Origin: Firmicutes bacterium UBA4874
GTDB lineage: Bacteria; Bacillota; Clostridia; Caldicoprobacterales; DTU083
Assembly (NCBI GenBank): GCA_002399435.1
Contig: DHDO01000006.1
Location: 1 to 7,484 of the forward strand
Reading direction: 5' to 3'
Length of the DNA: 7,484 bases
The notes below the pieces were generated by a model. It was given only the letters and a program-made list of their open reading frames with translations, was not told the origin of the DNA and did no database searches. The position numbers were made by a program, and so were the translations under genes. Below, piece by piece: positions 1 to 6,640 of this stretch. Each line of letters starts with the position of its first letter. The stretch's first letter is position 1.

Positions 1-1121
1 CTCCGTTCTTTCCTGCGGTGAACGGCGCCCAGCCTGCCGCACAGAATATCCAGGTTTGGCAGTGCAACATTATCCCGAATGGAAAGCTTGGTGCAAAGAC
101 CATCCCGTTTGCGGTCTTCCGGAACCAAAACAATCCCGGTGCGGATTGCATCCTGTGGACAGCGGATCTCCACCGGCTGTCCATCTAAAAAGATCTGACC
201 GGATTCCCGGGCGTCCGCTCCGAAAATCACCCGGGTCATTTCGGTTCGGCCCGCCCCCATCAGGCCGGCTACTCCGACAATTTCCCCTTCATGCAGTTCA
301 AAACTGATGTTTCGGACCATTCTGCCGGCATTCAGCTTTTCCACCTTCAGTATGACTTTGCCGACCCCGCATTGTACCTTTGGGAACTTTTCCTTGATTT
401 CCCGCCCGACCATGTTGGCAATCATGCTGTCCATGGTAAAGGAGGAAAAATCCCCGGTTGTAATCCGCCTCCCATCCCTCATAATCGACACGCGGTCCGC
501 AATATGCTGCAGTTCTTCCAGACGATGGGAGATATAAACAATGCCACAGCCAGTATCCCGCAGCTTTCGGATGATGGCAAACAAATCACTTATTTCCCTT
601 GAGGTGAGTGCGGAGGTGGGCTCATCCATAATCAGGATGCGCGCATTGGCGGAAAGCGCTTTTGCAATTTCCACCATCTGCTGTTTGGAAACAGCAAGAT
701 CCCCAACAACCGTTTCCGGGTCGATATCCATGCCGAGACGTTCCAGAATGTTCCTTGCTTCCCGGTTCATTTCACTTGCAGACAAAACCATGCCCTTTGT
801 CTTTTCCCGTCCCAGAAAAATATTTTCCGCAACGGTTAAATGCGTACACATGTTCAATTCCTGATGTATGATGGCAATGCCCAGCTCCTGCACCTTTTTG
901 GGCGTCAGGCCTTCCACGGTGACGCCAAAAACCTTTATTTCCCCGGAATCCGGCTGATATACGCCGCTGAGAATTTTCATCAAAGTAGATTTGCCCGCAC
1001 CATTTTCCCCGATCAGGGCCATCACTTCGCCCTCGTTCAGATCAAATGAAACATCATCCAGTGCCTTTACACCAGGAAACGATTTGTTGATATGGGAAAG
1101 CTCCACGATCCTCCGCTGCAT
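1..1121 (-). CDS. Sugar ABC transporter ATP-binding protein, RbsA/MglA/XylG type (3' end cut off by the window)
   Basis: Cytoplasmic ATPase that powers uptake of a monosaccharide or small sugar with a membrane permease and a binding protein. The visible 373 residues hold the first nucleotide-binding domain and the start of the second. NBD1 has Walker A GENGAGKST (38-46), a HQELN Q-loop, LTVAENIFLGRE, a signature region LAVSKQQMVEIAKAL (142-156; variant signatures are normal in this family), Walker B and D-loop MDEPTSALT (165-173) and the H-loop YISHR. NBD2 begins near residue 270 with the P-loop variant GLMGAGRTE (286-294), typical of RbsA proteins. VPEDRKRDGL follows. The second signature and Walker B lie past position 1; the family is about 500 residues. 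I chose the ATG at 1121 because it starts MQRRIVELSHINKSF, preceded by GGGTGGTGG six bases upstream. The substrate cannot be read from the sequence. Permease and binding-protein genes are expected downstream, off the left edge. Confidence 0.95.
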   Translation of the reverse strand, partial: MQRRIVELSHINKSFPGVKALDDVSFDLNEGEVMALIGENGAGKSTLMKILSGVYQPDSGEIKVFGVTVEGLTPKKVQELGIAIIHQELNMCTHLTVAENIFLGREKTKGMVLSASEMNREARNILERLGMDIDPETVVGDLAVSKQQMVEIAKALSANARILIMDEPTSALTSREISDLFAIIRKLRDTGCGIVYISHRLEELQHIADRVSIMRDGRRITTGDFSSFTMDSMIANMVGREIKEKFPKVQCGVGKVILKVEKLNAGRMVRNISFELHEGEIVGVAGLMGAGRTEMTRVIFGADARESGQIFLDGQPVEIRCPQDAIRTGIVLVPEDRKRDGLCTKLSIRDNVALPNLDILCGRLGAVHRRKER

Positions 1122-1127
1122 TCCATT

Positions 1128-1136
1128 CCACCACCC
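1128..1136 (-). promoter_or_regulatory. Ribosome-binding site of the RbsA-type ATPase gene
   Basis: GGGTGGTGG lies six bases before the ATG at 1121. Another ATG at 1126 lies between them in a different frame and would give only a 19-codon peptide ending inside the gene. The domain match fixes 1121 as the real start. Confidence 0.5.
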
Positions 1137-1159
1137 TTTCGTTTTCTGACTGCAATTAC

Positions 1160-1168
1160 AGTATAGCA
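1160..1168 (-). promoter_or_regulatory. Candidate extended -10 promoter for the RbsA-type ATPase gene
   Basis: On the minus strand TGCTATACT reads as an extended -10 element (TG-N-TATACT), about 40 bases upstream of the start codon. The hexamer at the 17-bp position is TGCCAA, a poor -35, as is common for extended -10 promoters. With the 214-bp gap, it suggests the transporter genes can be transcribed separately from the sensor genes upstream. Read-through from the upstream unit is also possible because I see no terminator in the gap. Confidence 0.4.
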
Positions 1169-1272
1169 TCCTTCCAGGCAGGTTGGCAGGGGAGTCATTT
1201 TGGTTGGATGGGGGGTTTTTTCAGGACTTTGGCCAATCGTACTCCGCCGGTCCCTGCTGTTCCTGCTCAGCA

Positions 1273-1361
1273 GCTTACCTGATCCGGTGAGGATCGTACC
1301 AAGGTTCAAAAGATGGCCGGAGTGGATCTGGGGGCTTATCTGATCCGGTGAGGATCGTACC
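1273..1361. repeat. 28-bp direct repeat, two copies, one overlapping a gene end
   Basis: Copies at 1273-1300 and 1334-1361 differ at one base (C at 1278, T at 1339), with a 61-bp period. Each contains GATCC-GGTGA-GGATC, a 5-bp inverted repeat with a 5-base loop. The right copy contains the last codons and the TAA stop (1338-1336) of the degenerate ABC gene; the left copy is in the intergenic gap. It may be a tandem duplication of the gene's 3' end or a pair of small palindromic elements. No T-run follows either stem on the minus strand, so it does not look like an intrinsic terminator. Confidence 0.75.
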
Positions 1362-2808
1362 CTTCCTGCGGGCTGAGAGTATGGAAATCATCCCGGGCAT
1401 ATTCCCGGATCAAACGGCCATTTTCCAGAATCAGAAGCCGATCAGCTATGGAAAGGCTGTCCGAAATGTTTACCGATAGCAGTATCGTGGATGTCCTGCG
1501 CTTTCGCAGCATCTCCAGAAGAGTAATAATATGATGGCGAAGATACATATCTGCTCCCAGAAAAGGCTGCATGCAGAAAACAGCTTTGGGATGATACAGA
1601 TGCATCCGGTAGTATATCAGGTCATACTGTTCCCGATGGGACAATGCACGGACATCCTGTTCCGCAAGATTCGGCCCCAGATACGCCGAATACTCCTTCC
1701 TGATACTGCGCCGGATTCCAGGATTCAGCCAGATCCGTGGAATGCGCTGATCGGCTGAAATGCAGAGGTTATCCAGTACACTCATTCCCGGAAAAAGCAT
1801 GGAATGGACCGGATCCTCCTGGATAAATCCCAGTTCCTGTCCCGGCTCCGGACGGAGATGTGGTCCGCAGGGAGCGCCATTCACCTGGATGCTTCCTTTT
1901 TTTGGCTTGCATTCCCGGTTCATGAGAGACATGATGTCACCCAGAATAGTGTTGCTCCGATCCAGAATTACAACACACTCCCCCGGCCAGACAGAAAAAC
2001 TCAGTGAATGGATTGCATCGGTACACACCTGATCCATGCAAAGAACCGGCATGGAAACCGGCCGGGCAACGGGGACAGCCGGCCGCCGGAAATCCAGTGC
2101 ACGATACCAGATCGCCTCATCGCTGGAAAACGGCTGATCCATTGAAAGAACGACACTTCCTTCCTGCATGACGGAAATGCGGTCGCAGAAGGGAAAGGCT
2201 TCTTCATGATGGGCACAGATATAGAGAAAGGAGAAACCTTTCCGGATGCAATGACGCATGAGCTTCTGAAAACGCTTCAAATCAGACGCTGACAAAATGT
2301 TGCTGATATCACGCACGACCACCAACTTTGTTCCTGCAAGAACCGCACGCAGAAGCTCCGCCACACACCGCTCATAGACAGGCAGATCTTTTACCAGCGC
2401 ATCCGCCGGAATCGATACTCCAATCTCCCGGGTGCACCGTTCCAGCTGATCCTGCAATATCCGCGGGCGGATCCAGTATTTTTTGAACCCCCGGCGCAGA
2501 ACAAAAATATTGTCCGCCACCGTCAGATCATCAATCAAACGGCTCTGCCGGTCAATCACCGAAATCGCATTTTCGGTCATGGGGCTTTTTTGATAACTGT
2601 TTACCAGCTTTTCGTCCAGATAGACAAATCCGTAATGCAGCGGCAAATTCTTCTGCAGAAGCAGCACCAGCTCGTTCTTCCCCTGATCATTCATGGGAAG
2701 CAGCCCCATGATTTCACCTTGAAAGATATGCATGCTGAATCGATTGAGACGGGTTACCCCGTCCACAATGCGTGTGACACGATCCATCCGCAATACTTCC
2801 TGTTTCAT
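1336..2808 (-). CDS. Degenerate twin-domain ABC ATPase homologue (RbsA-like, probable pseudo-ATPase)
   Basis: A 490-residue protein with the length and two-domain plan of RbsA-type sugar ATPases but without working nucleotide sites. Aligned by eye to the neighbouring intact ATPase, NBD1 has LPMNDQGKNEL (37-47) for the P-loop, keeping GK but with N-E for S/T-T. The Q-loop Gln is Arg87, Walker B Asp-Glu is R166-D167 and the switch His is Ala199. NBD2 lacks a P-loop (ILDRSNTILGD, 281-291), has LSHREQYD (389-396) for LSGGNQQK and VFCMQPF (410-416) for LILDEPT. Family landmarks remain: LTVADNIFVLRR (95-106), CDRISVMQEG (208-217) and ADRLLILENGR (455-465). The frame is open throughout, so this is not a decaying pseudogene. 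The start at 2808 overlaps the kinase stop (ATGA) and has AAGGTG five bases upstream. An upstream extension to 2889 lies wholly within the kinase gene. Role inferred: non-catalytic partner of the kinase or of a transporter. Confidence 0.85.
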   Translation of the reverse strand: MKQEVLRMDRVTRIVDGVTRLNRFSMHIFQGEIMGLLPMNDQGKNELVLLLQKNLPLHYGFVYLDEKLVNSYQKSPMTENAISVIDRQSRLIDDLTVADNIFVLRRGFKKYWIRPRILQDQLERCTREIGVSIPADALVKDLPVYERCVAELLRAVLAGTKLVVVRDISNILSASDLKRFQKLMRHCIRKGFSFLYICAHHEEAFPFCDRISVMQEGSVVLSMDQPFSSDEAIWYRALDFRRPAVPVARPVSMPVLCMDQVCTDAIHSLSFSVWPGECVVILDRSNTILGDIMSLMNRECKPKKGSIQVNGAPCGPHLRPEPGQELGFIQEDPVHSMLFPGMSVLDNLCISADQRIPRIWLNPGIRRSIRKEYSAYLGPNLAEQDVRALSHREQYDLIYYRMHLYHPKAVFCMQPFLGADMYLRHHIITLLEMLRKRRTSTILLSVNISDSLSIADRLLILENGRLIREYARDDFHTLSPQEGYDPHRIR

Positions 2809-3833
2809 CCCGTCACCTTCACACTGCGGGTGGTACGCGGCAAAGTGATTTCCACATCCGTGCCCACTCCGGGCGTACTGTAAACGCAAAGTCCGTATTG
2901 CTCGCCGAACAGCAGCTGAATCCGGTTGTTTACATTCACCAGGGCAATACCGCCTTCCTGGCTGTTATCCCCATTCACATGCTGAAATCGTTTCGTAGCC
3001 AGCTGACGGTTCAACTCTGCAAGCACTTCCTTCCCCATGCCCACTCCGTTATCCGATACGGTAATAATCAGACGTTTTTCGGTTCCTTCCAGCTTGATGC
3101 GCAGATTTCCCCTGCCCATTTTTCGTTCCACTCCATGCACTATGGAGTTCTCCACAATGGGCTGTAACGTCAGCTTGGGAATACGGCAACGGATTAAACC
3201 GGCATAATCCTCTTCTTCGTATACCACCTGCATTTGCAGCCGTTCTCCAAAACGATACTGCTGGATGAGAAAGTAGTTTTCAATATTGCCGAGTTCATCT
3301 TCCAGGGTTACCAGGTTTTCCAGATTGGAAATGGTATAGCGGAAAAACGTAGCCAGAGCCTCGGTCATTTTAGCTACCGTATTCAGCCCGGCGGCAATGG
3401 CTTCCCCCCGGATTCCTTCCAGAGTGTTATACAGGAAGTGTGGATTGATCTGATTCTGCAGTGCGATGTACTGTGCCTGCCTCTTGGTCGCATGGATCAT
3501 GTCGTTGGTGGACAGAAGCTCCTGAAGCTTGTCAAAAGCCGCTTCCGTTGCGGGACTGGCAGGATGGTCCTGACTGGAAACGCCTTGCAGGGTATACCCT
3601 TCCGTAAACAGTTCCATCATTTTTTCTGTTTCCTGAAACGGGCGTTTCAGCTCCTTCCGGATCAGGACAATCAGCAAAATATACAGAACTGCAGCAGGCA
3701 GCAGGAAAAACAACATTCGATGCAAATAAAGACAGCTGACTGCCAGAGCAAGCAACAGGACAGCTCCCAACCCGAGAAGAAGGCCAATTACCCAGGCAAC
3801 CCGTTCCGATAAAAATCTCCATTTTTGTTTCAT
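2805..3833 (-). CDS. Sensor histidine kinase, YesM/LytS-type, short form without an extracellular domain
   Basis: A 342-residue membrane kinase expected to phosphorylate the response regulator encoded just upstream. Two hydrophobic helices (about 13-37 and 40-58) are joined by only a few residues. A roughly 60-residue linker follows, then the His_kinase domain: ALQNQINPHFLYNTLEGIR with phospho-acceptor His132, and an HATPase domain with N-box LQPIVENSIVHG (Asn229), G1 box DNGVGM (261-266) and a G2-like GGIALVNVNNRIQLLFG (294-310; Ala where Gly is usual). Typical YesM proteins have about 570-600 residues with a large outside sensor and a HAMP domain; neither is seen here. I chose the ATG at 3833 because GGAGGGG lies just before it. 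An ATG five bases upstream, out of frame, stops after two codons. The stop overlaps the next start by 4 bp. The signal is unknown; input through the membrane or from a partner protein is inferred. Confidence 0.92.
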   Translation of the reverse strand: MKQKWRFLSERVAWVIGLLLGLGAVLLLALAVSCLYLHRMLFFLLPAAVLYILLIVLIRKELKRPFQETEKMMELFTEGYTLQGVSSQDHPASPATEAAFDKLQELLSTNDMIHATKRQAQYIALQNQINPHFLYNTLEGIRGEAIAAGLNTVAKMTEALATFFRYTISNLENLVTLEDELGNIENYFLIQQYRFGERLQMQVVYEEEDYAGLIRCRIPKLTLQPIVENSIVHGVERKMGRGNLRIKLEGTEKRLIITVSDNGVGMGKEVLAELNRQLATKRFQHVNGDNSQEGGIALVNVNNRIQLLFGEQYGLCVYSTPGVGTDVEITLPRTTRSVKVTG

Positions 3834-3846
3834 CCCATCCCCTCCG

Positions 3847-5460
3847 TCAGGAGTAAAGCTTGCGAAATTCACCGGGCCGGACGCCGGTATTCTTCCTGAA
3901 GTTTTTGGTGAAGTATTTCAGATCTGCATAGCCGACCTGTTCACATATTTTTGCGATGGACAGATTGCTTTCCTTCAACAGTTCCTTTGCCCGATCCATT
4001 CGGACCTGGGACAAATATTCCACAAAGTTCTGTCCGGTTTCCTTTTTGAAAAGAGTGCTGAAATAGGAGGGATTAAAACCTGCCACACCACTGACCTCTT
4101 CCAGGGTAAGCGGTTCCGAAGCATGTTCCCGGATGTACTGCCTTGCCATACGGATCGGCCGGATATTCCCCCGCTGCCGGAGGGAAACCAGCTCCTCCAT
4201 GGAAGATTGGATGGCTGTGCAGAGTTCCTCCCAAACCGCACGGGCCGATGCACAATCCTCCGCACGAACCTGGAAATCGCCCACAAAGCCGTCCGTATCG
4301 GGCAATTCACAGGGAAGGCCCCGCAGAAACAGGACATAGGAACTGCACACCTCGTTTGCCAGATACAGAACATCCCCGCCCGTCGTTGATCCGCAGTTGA
4401 AAAGCCCTTCCCCCATCCGGCGGACTGCGTCCACCACCGATCGGGGATCCATAATCTCCAGTCCTTCCTCCATCTCACGAACCGTACGCGCCAAAAGAGA
4501 ACGATGATGCAGGTATGGACGATCTCCGGGCGGTGCATACAGCAATTTGCCCACTCCCTCCACCAACCGCTCATCCAGCGCACGGCGGGCACTGTCCATG
4601 GACTGAGCCAGCTCCACGGTGGTCCCCACCGCCTTCCCCAAACCTATTGAAAACCGTCCGGGAAGCAGGTCCATGTGTGCTGTCATTTCATCCAATGCCG
4701 CCTTGAGCTGACGGCGTACCGCCTGACGTTTTTCCGGAAGATAGTTCAGAATGCCCCATGCCCTGGTACCCTGAAAGAAAAACTCCGATTCCATGCAAAG
4801 CGGCCTCAATAGGGTACGTAAAATATGAAGAACTTTTCCCCCCAATACCTCAATTGCCTCCGGTGTAAGCCTGCCGGAACTTCCGTCCGCCTTGACAGCC
4901 ACTGTTTCAAAGCAGCCGGGGCGCAGTGCATAATGATAGTTTTGATTGATTTGTTCCAGCTGAAGTGCCCGTGAATCCGTATTTTTGTTCAGCAGCAGGT
5001 CGGTAAACAAGCCGGAACGCAGTCTGTCCCGGTCACTTTGCAGCCGCAGCTTCAGCTGTTCCTTCTGCGTAAGCTGCTCGGTCCGGCGCCGATAACGGTC
5101 CTGCATTTTTTTCAAAGAGGAGGCCAGTTCCTCCTGCTTTACAGGTTTGAGCAGATACTCCCCCACTCCGTATTTAATGGCAGTCTGTGCATATTCAAAG
5201 TGTCCGTATCCGCTAATAATGATAAATTCCAGCCGGCCGCACAGCCTTTTTGCACGGCGGATCAGGTCCAACCCGTCACAGCCGGGCATACGAATATCGG
5301 TAACCATCAGATCCGGCAAAAGGCATTCCACCAACTCCAACGCTTCCAGGCCGTTGTGAGCTGTGCCGACAATCCGCATATCAAATGCTGACCAGTCTAC
5401 CAGGTTGCAGATCAGCTGACAAACCTTTTCTTCGTCATCCGCTACGACCACCTTGATCAC
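3847..5460 (-). CDS. Response regulator, YesN-type, receiver plus AraC-family DNA-binding domain
   Basis: A 537-residue transcription regulator, output partner of the kinase encoded 13 bp downstream. The receiver domain (1-120) has the acidic pair D8-D9, phospho-acceptor Asp55 in LMVTDIRMPGCDG, Ser83 in IISGYGHFEYA and Lys105 in LLKPVKQEE. A charged, probably coiled-coil stretch (about 115-155) leads to a long middle region like that of YesN proteins. The C-terminal 105 residues (433-537) form an AraC/XylS double helix-turn-helix: LTLEEVSGVAGFNPSYFSTL and LSIAKICEQVGYADLKYFTK, ending GVRPGEFRKLYS. I chose the GTG at 5460 because GGAGGGGG (5478-5471) lies ten bases upstream and translation gives MIKVVVADDEE, the normal receiver start. 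An ATG at 5490 lacks a ribosome-binding site and adds a Gly-rich tail encoded by the SD itself. It probably controls nearby sugar genes and perhaps its own operon. Confidence 0.95.
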   Translation of the reverse strand: MIKVVVADDEEKVCQLICNLVDWSAFDMRIVGTAHNGLEALELVECLLPDLMVTDIRMPGCDGLDLIRRAKRLCGRLEFIIISGYGHFEYAQTAIKYGVGEYLLKPVKQEELASSLKKMQDRYRRRTEQLTQKEQLKLRLQSDRDRLRSGLFTDLLLNKNTDSRALQLEQINQNYHYALRPGCFETVAVKADGSSGRLTPEAIEVLGGKVLHILRTLLRPLCMESEFFFQGTRAWGILNYLPEKRQAVRRQLKAALDEMTAHMDLLPGRFSIGLGKAVGTTVELAQSMDSARRALDERLVEGVGKLLYAPPGDRPYLHHRSLLARTVREMEEGLEIMDPRSVVDAVRRMGEGLFNCGSTTGGDVLYLANEVCSSYVLFLRGLPCELPDTDGFVGDFQVRAEDCASARAVWEELCTAIQSSMEELVSLRQRGNIRPIRMARQYIREHASEPLTLEEVSGVAGFNPSYFSTLFKKETGQNFVEYLSQVRMDRAKELLKESNLSIAKICEQVGYADLKYFTKNFRKNTGVRPGEFRKLYS

Positions 5461-5470
5461 GGTACCCACT

Positions 5471-5478
5471 CCCCCTCC
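5471..5478 (-). promoter_or_regulatory. Ribosome-binding site that fixes the GTG start of the response regulator
   Basis: GGAGGGGG on the minus strand lies ten bases before the GTG at 5460. It falls inside the longer in-frame ORF that begins with ATG at 5490, which argues against that upstream start. Confidence 0.7.
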
Positions 5479-5502
5479 ACATTGATTCACTTGTACTAAA
5501 TT

Positions 5503-5531
5503 ATTCTATCGTCTTTTGAACAATCCGTCAA
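5503..5531 (-). promoter_or_regulatory. Sigma-A type promoter for the response regulator-kinase-degenerate ABC unit
   Basis: On the minus strand TTGACG (5531-5526), a 17-bp spacer and TAGAAT (5508-5503) match the consensus -35 and -10 closely with ideal spacing. Transcription would begin near 5497, about 37 bases before the GTG start. The TGA stop of the upstream araC gene (5530-5528) lies inside the -35 hexamer, so the two genes abut with no spare spacer. Confidence 0.75.
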
Positions 5532-6454
5532 ATGACTTGCCCTGAACAAATGCACTCATTTTGGGCTCTCATGCATTTTCGATACTGATTGGGCGGACAG
5601 CCATACTTTTTCCTGAAGCAACGATTGAAATACCCGATGTTATTGAAGCCAATGTCCAGGGCAATCCGCAGAATCTGTTTGTCGGTATGCAGCAACTGAC
5701 AGGAAGCTTCGGACAACCGCAGGTTCACCAGATATTCAATCGGGGAACAAGATGTCATCTGCCGGAACAATTTTCCAAAATATCCCGTACTCATGTTTGC
5801 TGTGGCGGCAAGCTGCGGCACAGTGATAGGATCCGACAGATTTTCATTCATATAGATAATTGCCTTCTTCACACTTTGGGCCGCTCCGGCCGCACCCTGG
5901 CCGCGCCTGGGCCTTCGAATGGCATCTGTTGAAAGCACCACATAAGCAAGCAGCTCATACAGACAGGACTTTGCAAGGAGTTCATAGGGGCCGATTGGAT
6001 TACACAAAGTGTGATAGGTTTTCTCAAACAGGGGATAAATCCGGTCTCCCTGCCATATCCCCGGCGGACGGTCCGGCAGAAATATGCCGGCTCCCATCTG
6101 ATTGGCGCATAACGGCTCCATATACTTTGTCTGTACAACATCGTCCAGCAGTCCCTGAAGAAAAGACATCGAAAAAACAATGCTTCGGTACCGGCATATG
6201 CTGTTCCTGTAAGGCACGGCCATATGCAGACTGTTCCCGGGTACAAAAACCACACTGTTTTCCTTCATCAGCTTCTTTTCCCCGTTGACCGAAAAGACAG
6301 TACATCCCTCATAAACGGCAAAAAACTCCCATTCGTCGTGCCAGTGGCATTCCAAAACCATTCCGCTGATATCCGGACCGTACCAGTCATATGTGGCTAT
6401 GGGAAAGTCCCTGTCCCCATGAGTCTTCATTTCGCGCATCGTCCTGTCAACCAT
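5528..6454 (-). CDS. AraC-family transcriptional regulator with a cupin-like sensor domain
   Basis: A 308-residue cytoplasmic DNA-binding regulator, probably of the divergent alpha-xylosidase gene. The N-terminal domain resembles the AraC-type cupin that binds a sugar or related effector: HWHDEWEFFAVYEG (37-50) and VVFVPGNSLHMA (68-79). A helical linker follows. The C-terminal 100 residues (about 195-294) carry both helix-turn-helix motifs, ITVPQLAATANMSTGYFGKL (210-229) and ILRIALDIGFNNIGYFNRCF (261-280), then the usual GCPPNQYRK. I chose the ATG at 6454. AGGAG (6471-6467) is twelve bases upstream, rather far, but the in-frame TTG at 6466 directly touches that AGGAG and is unlikely. Met6 and Met9 are other options. 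It is encoded just before the two-component operon and on the same strand, so some read-through into that operon is possible. The effector is unknown. Confidence 0.93.
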   Translation of the reverse strand: MVDRTMREMKTHGDRDFPIATYDWYGPDISGMVLECHWHDEWEFFAVYEGCTVFSVNGEKKLMKENSVVFVPGNSLHMAVPYRNSICRYRSIVFSMSFLQGLLDDVVQTKYMEPLCANQMGAGIFLPDRPPGIWQGDRIYPLFEKTYHTLCNPIGPYELLAKSCLYELLAYVVLSTDAIRRPRRGQGAAGAAQSVKKAIIYMNENLSDPITVPQLAATANMSTGYFGKLFRQMTSCSPIEYLVNLRLSEASCQLLHTDKQILRIALDIGFNNIGYFNRCFRKKYGCPPNQYRKCMRAQNECICSGQVI

Positions 6455-6488
6455 TGATGAAATCAACTCCTGCCTCTTTTTATCCCTT

Positions 6489-6511
6489 AGGACAAATATC
6501 CGTCGTGTCCT
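6489..6511. repeat. Short inverted repeat in the predicted araC leader
   Basis: AGGACA (6489-6494) and TGTCCT (6506-6511) form a 6-bp stem around an 11-base loop, between the tandem repeats and the araC ribosome-binding site. No T-run follows in either direction, so it is not an obvious terminator. Its right arm overlaps the first tandem repeat unit by three bases. Confidence 0.35.
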
Positions 6512-6572
6512 GAGTAAATTACTTCCTGAGTAAATTACTTCCTGAGCAAATTACCTCCTGAGTAAATTGTTT
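6509..6572. repeat. Four tandem copies of a 16-bp unit
   Basis: The unit is CCTGAGTAAATTACTT at 6509-6524 and 6525-6540 (identical), with CCTGAGCAAATTACCT at 6541-6556 and CCTGAGTAAATTGTTT at 6557-6572. Units 1 and 2 each contain the perfect odd palindrome AGTAA-A-TTACT; units 3 and 4 have lost part of it. If the araC promoter at 6640-6612 is real, the array lies in the araC 5' leader. It could be a set of operator sites for the AraC protein or the response regulator, an RNA leader element, or a plain tandem duplication. Confidence 0.9.
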
Positions 6573-6576
6573 CCCG

Positions 6577-6600
6577 GCAGTTTGTTTAAAGATCAACTGC
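6577..6600. repeat. Inverted repeat GCAGTT-N12-AACTGC
   Basis: A 6-bp perfect inverted repeat (6577-6582 and 6595-6600) sits next to the tandem array and just downstream of the predicted araC start site. It could be a protein-binding site or a hairpin at the 5' end of the araC transcript. Confidence 0.4.
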
Positions 6601-6611
6601 TTTCTGTATGT

Positions 6612-6640
6612 ATTGTATAAAAAATATTGCAATAGTGCAA
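6612..6640 (-). promoter_or_regulatory. Candidate sigma-A promoter for the araC-family gene
   Basis: On the minus strand TTGCAC (6640-6635), a 17-bp AT-rich spacer and TACAAT (6617-6612) give four of six and five of six matches to the -35 and -10 consensus. Transcription would start near 6605, leaving a leader of about 150 bases that holds the tandem repeats and two small hairpins. Confidence 0.55.

Noticed and set aside
1141..1156. Catabolite-repression (cre) site in the ATPase leader
   Set aside because: The AGAAAACGAAAG stretch shares only part of the cre consensus and lacks the symmetric right half.
1196..1220. Poly-G/poly-T run as a terminator
   Set aside because: The T-run is on the plus strand, where no gene ends; on the minus strand it reads as A and C runs with no convincing stem.
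1067..1309. Minus-strand 80-residue open frame across the gap and the start of the ATPase gene
   Set aside because: It needs a TTG start with no ribosome-binding site, overlaps the real ATPase start in another frame, and its translation has no recognisable features.
2809..2889. Longer N-terminus for the degenerate ABC protein, starting at 2889
   Set aside because: The extra 27 residues lie wholly inside the kinase gene in another frame, while the ATG at 2808 has a ribosome-binding site and the classic ATGA overlap.
3234..3812. Long plus-strand open frame opposite the kinase gene (192 residues)
   Set aside because: It is antisense to a well-supported kinase gene, has no recognisable domain, and reflects the base composition of the real gene.
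6489..6511. Hairpin as an intrinsic terminator or attenuator
   Set aside because: No T-run follows the stem in either direction and the stem is only 6 bp. It is kept only as an inverted repeat.
6530..6559. Leader peptide using AGGAGGT (6559-6553) inside the tandem repeats on the minus strand
   Set aside because: The nearest possible start (TTG) gives only four codons before a stop, with nothing to suggest attenuation.
6509..6572. CRISPR array
   Set aside because: The 16-bp units are directly adjacent, with no spacers, and no cas genes are present.
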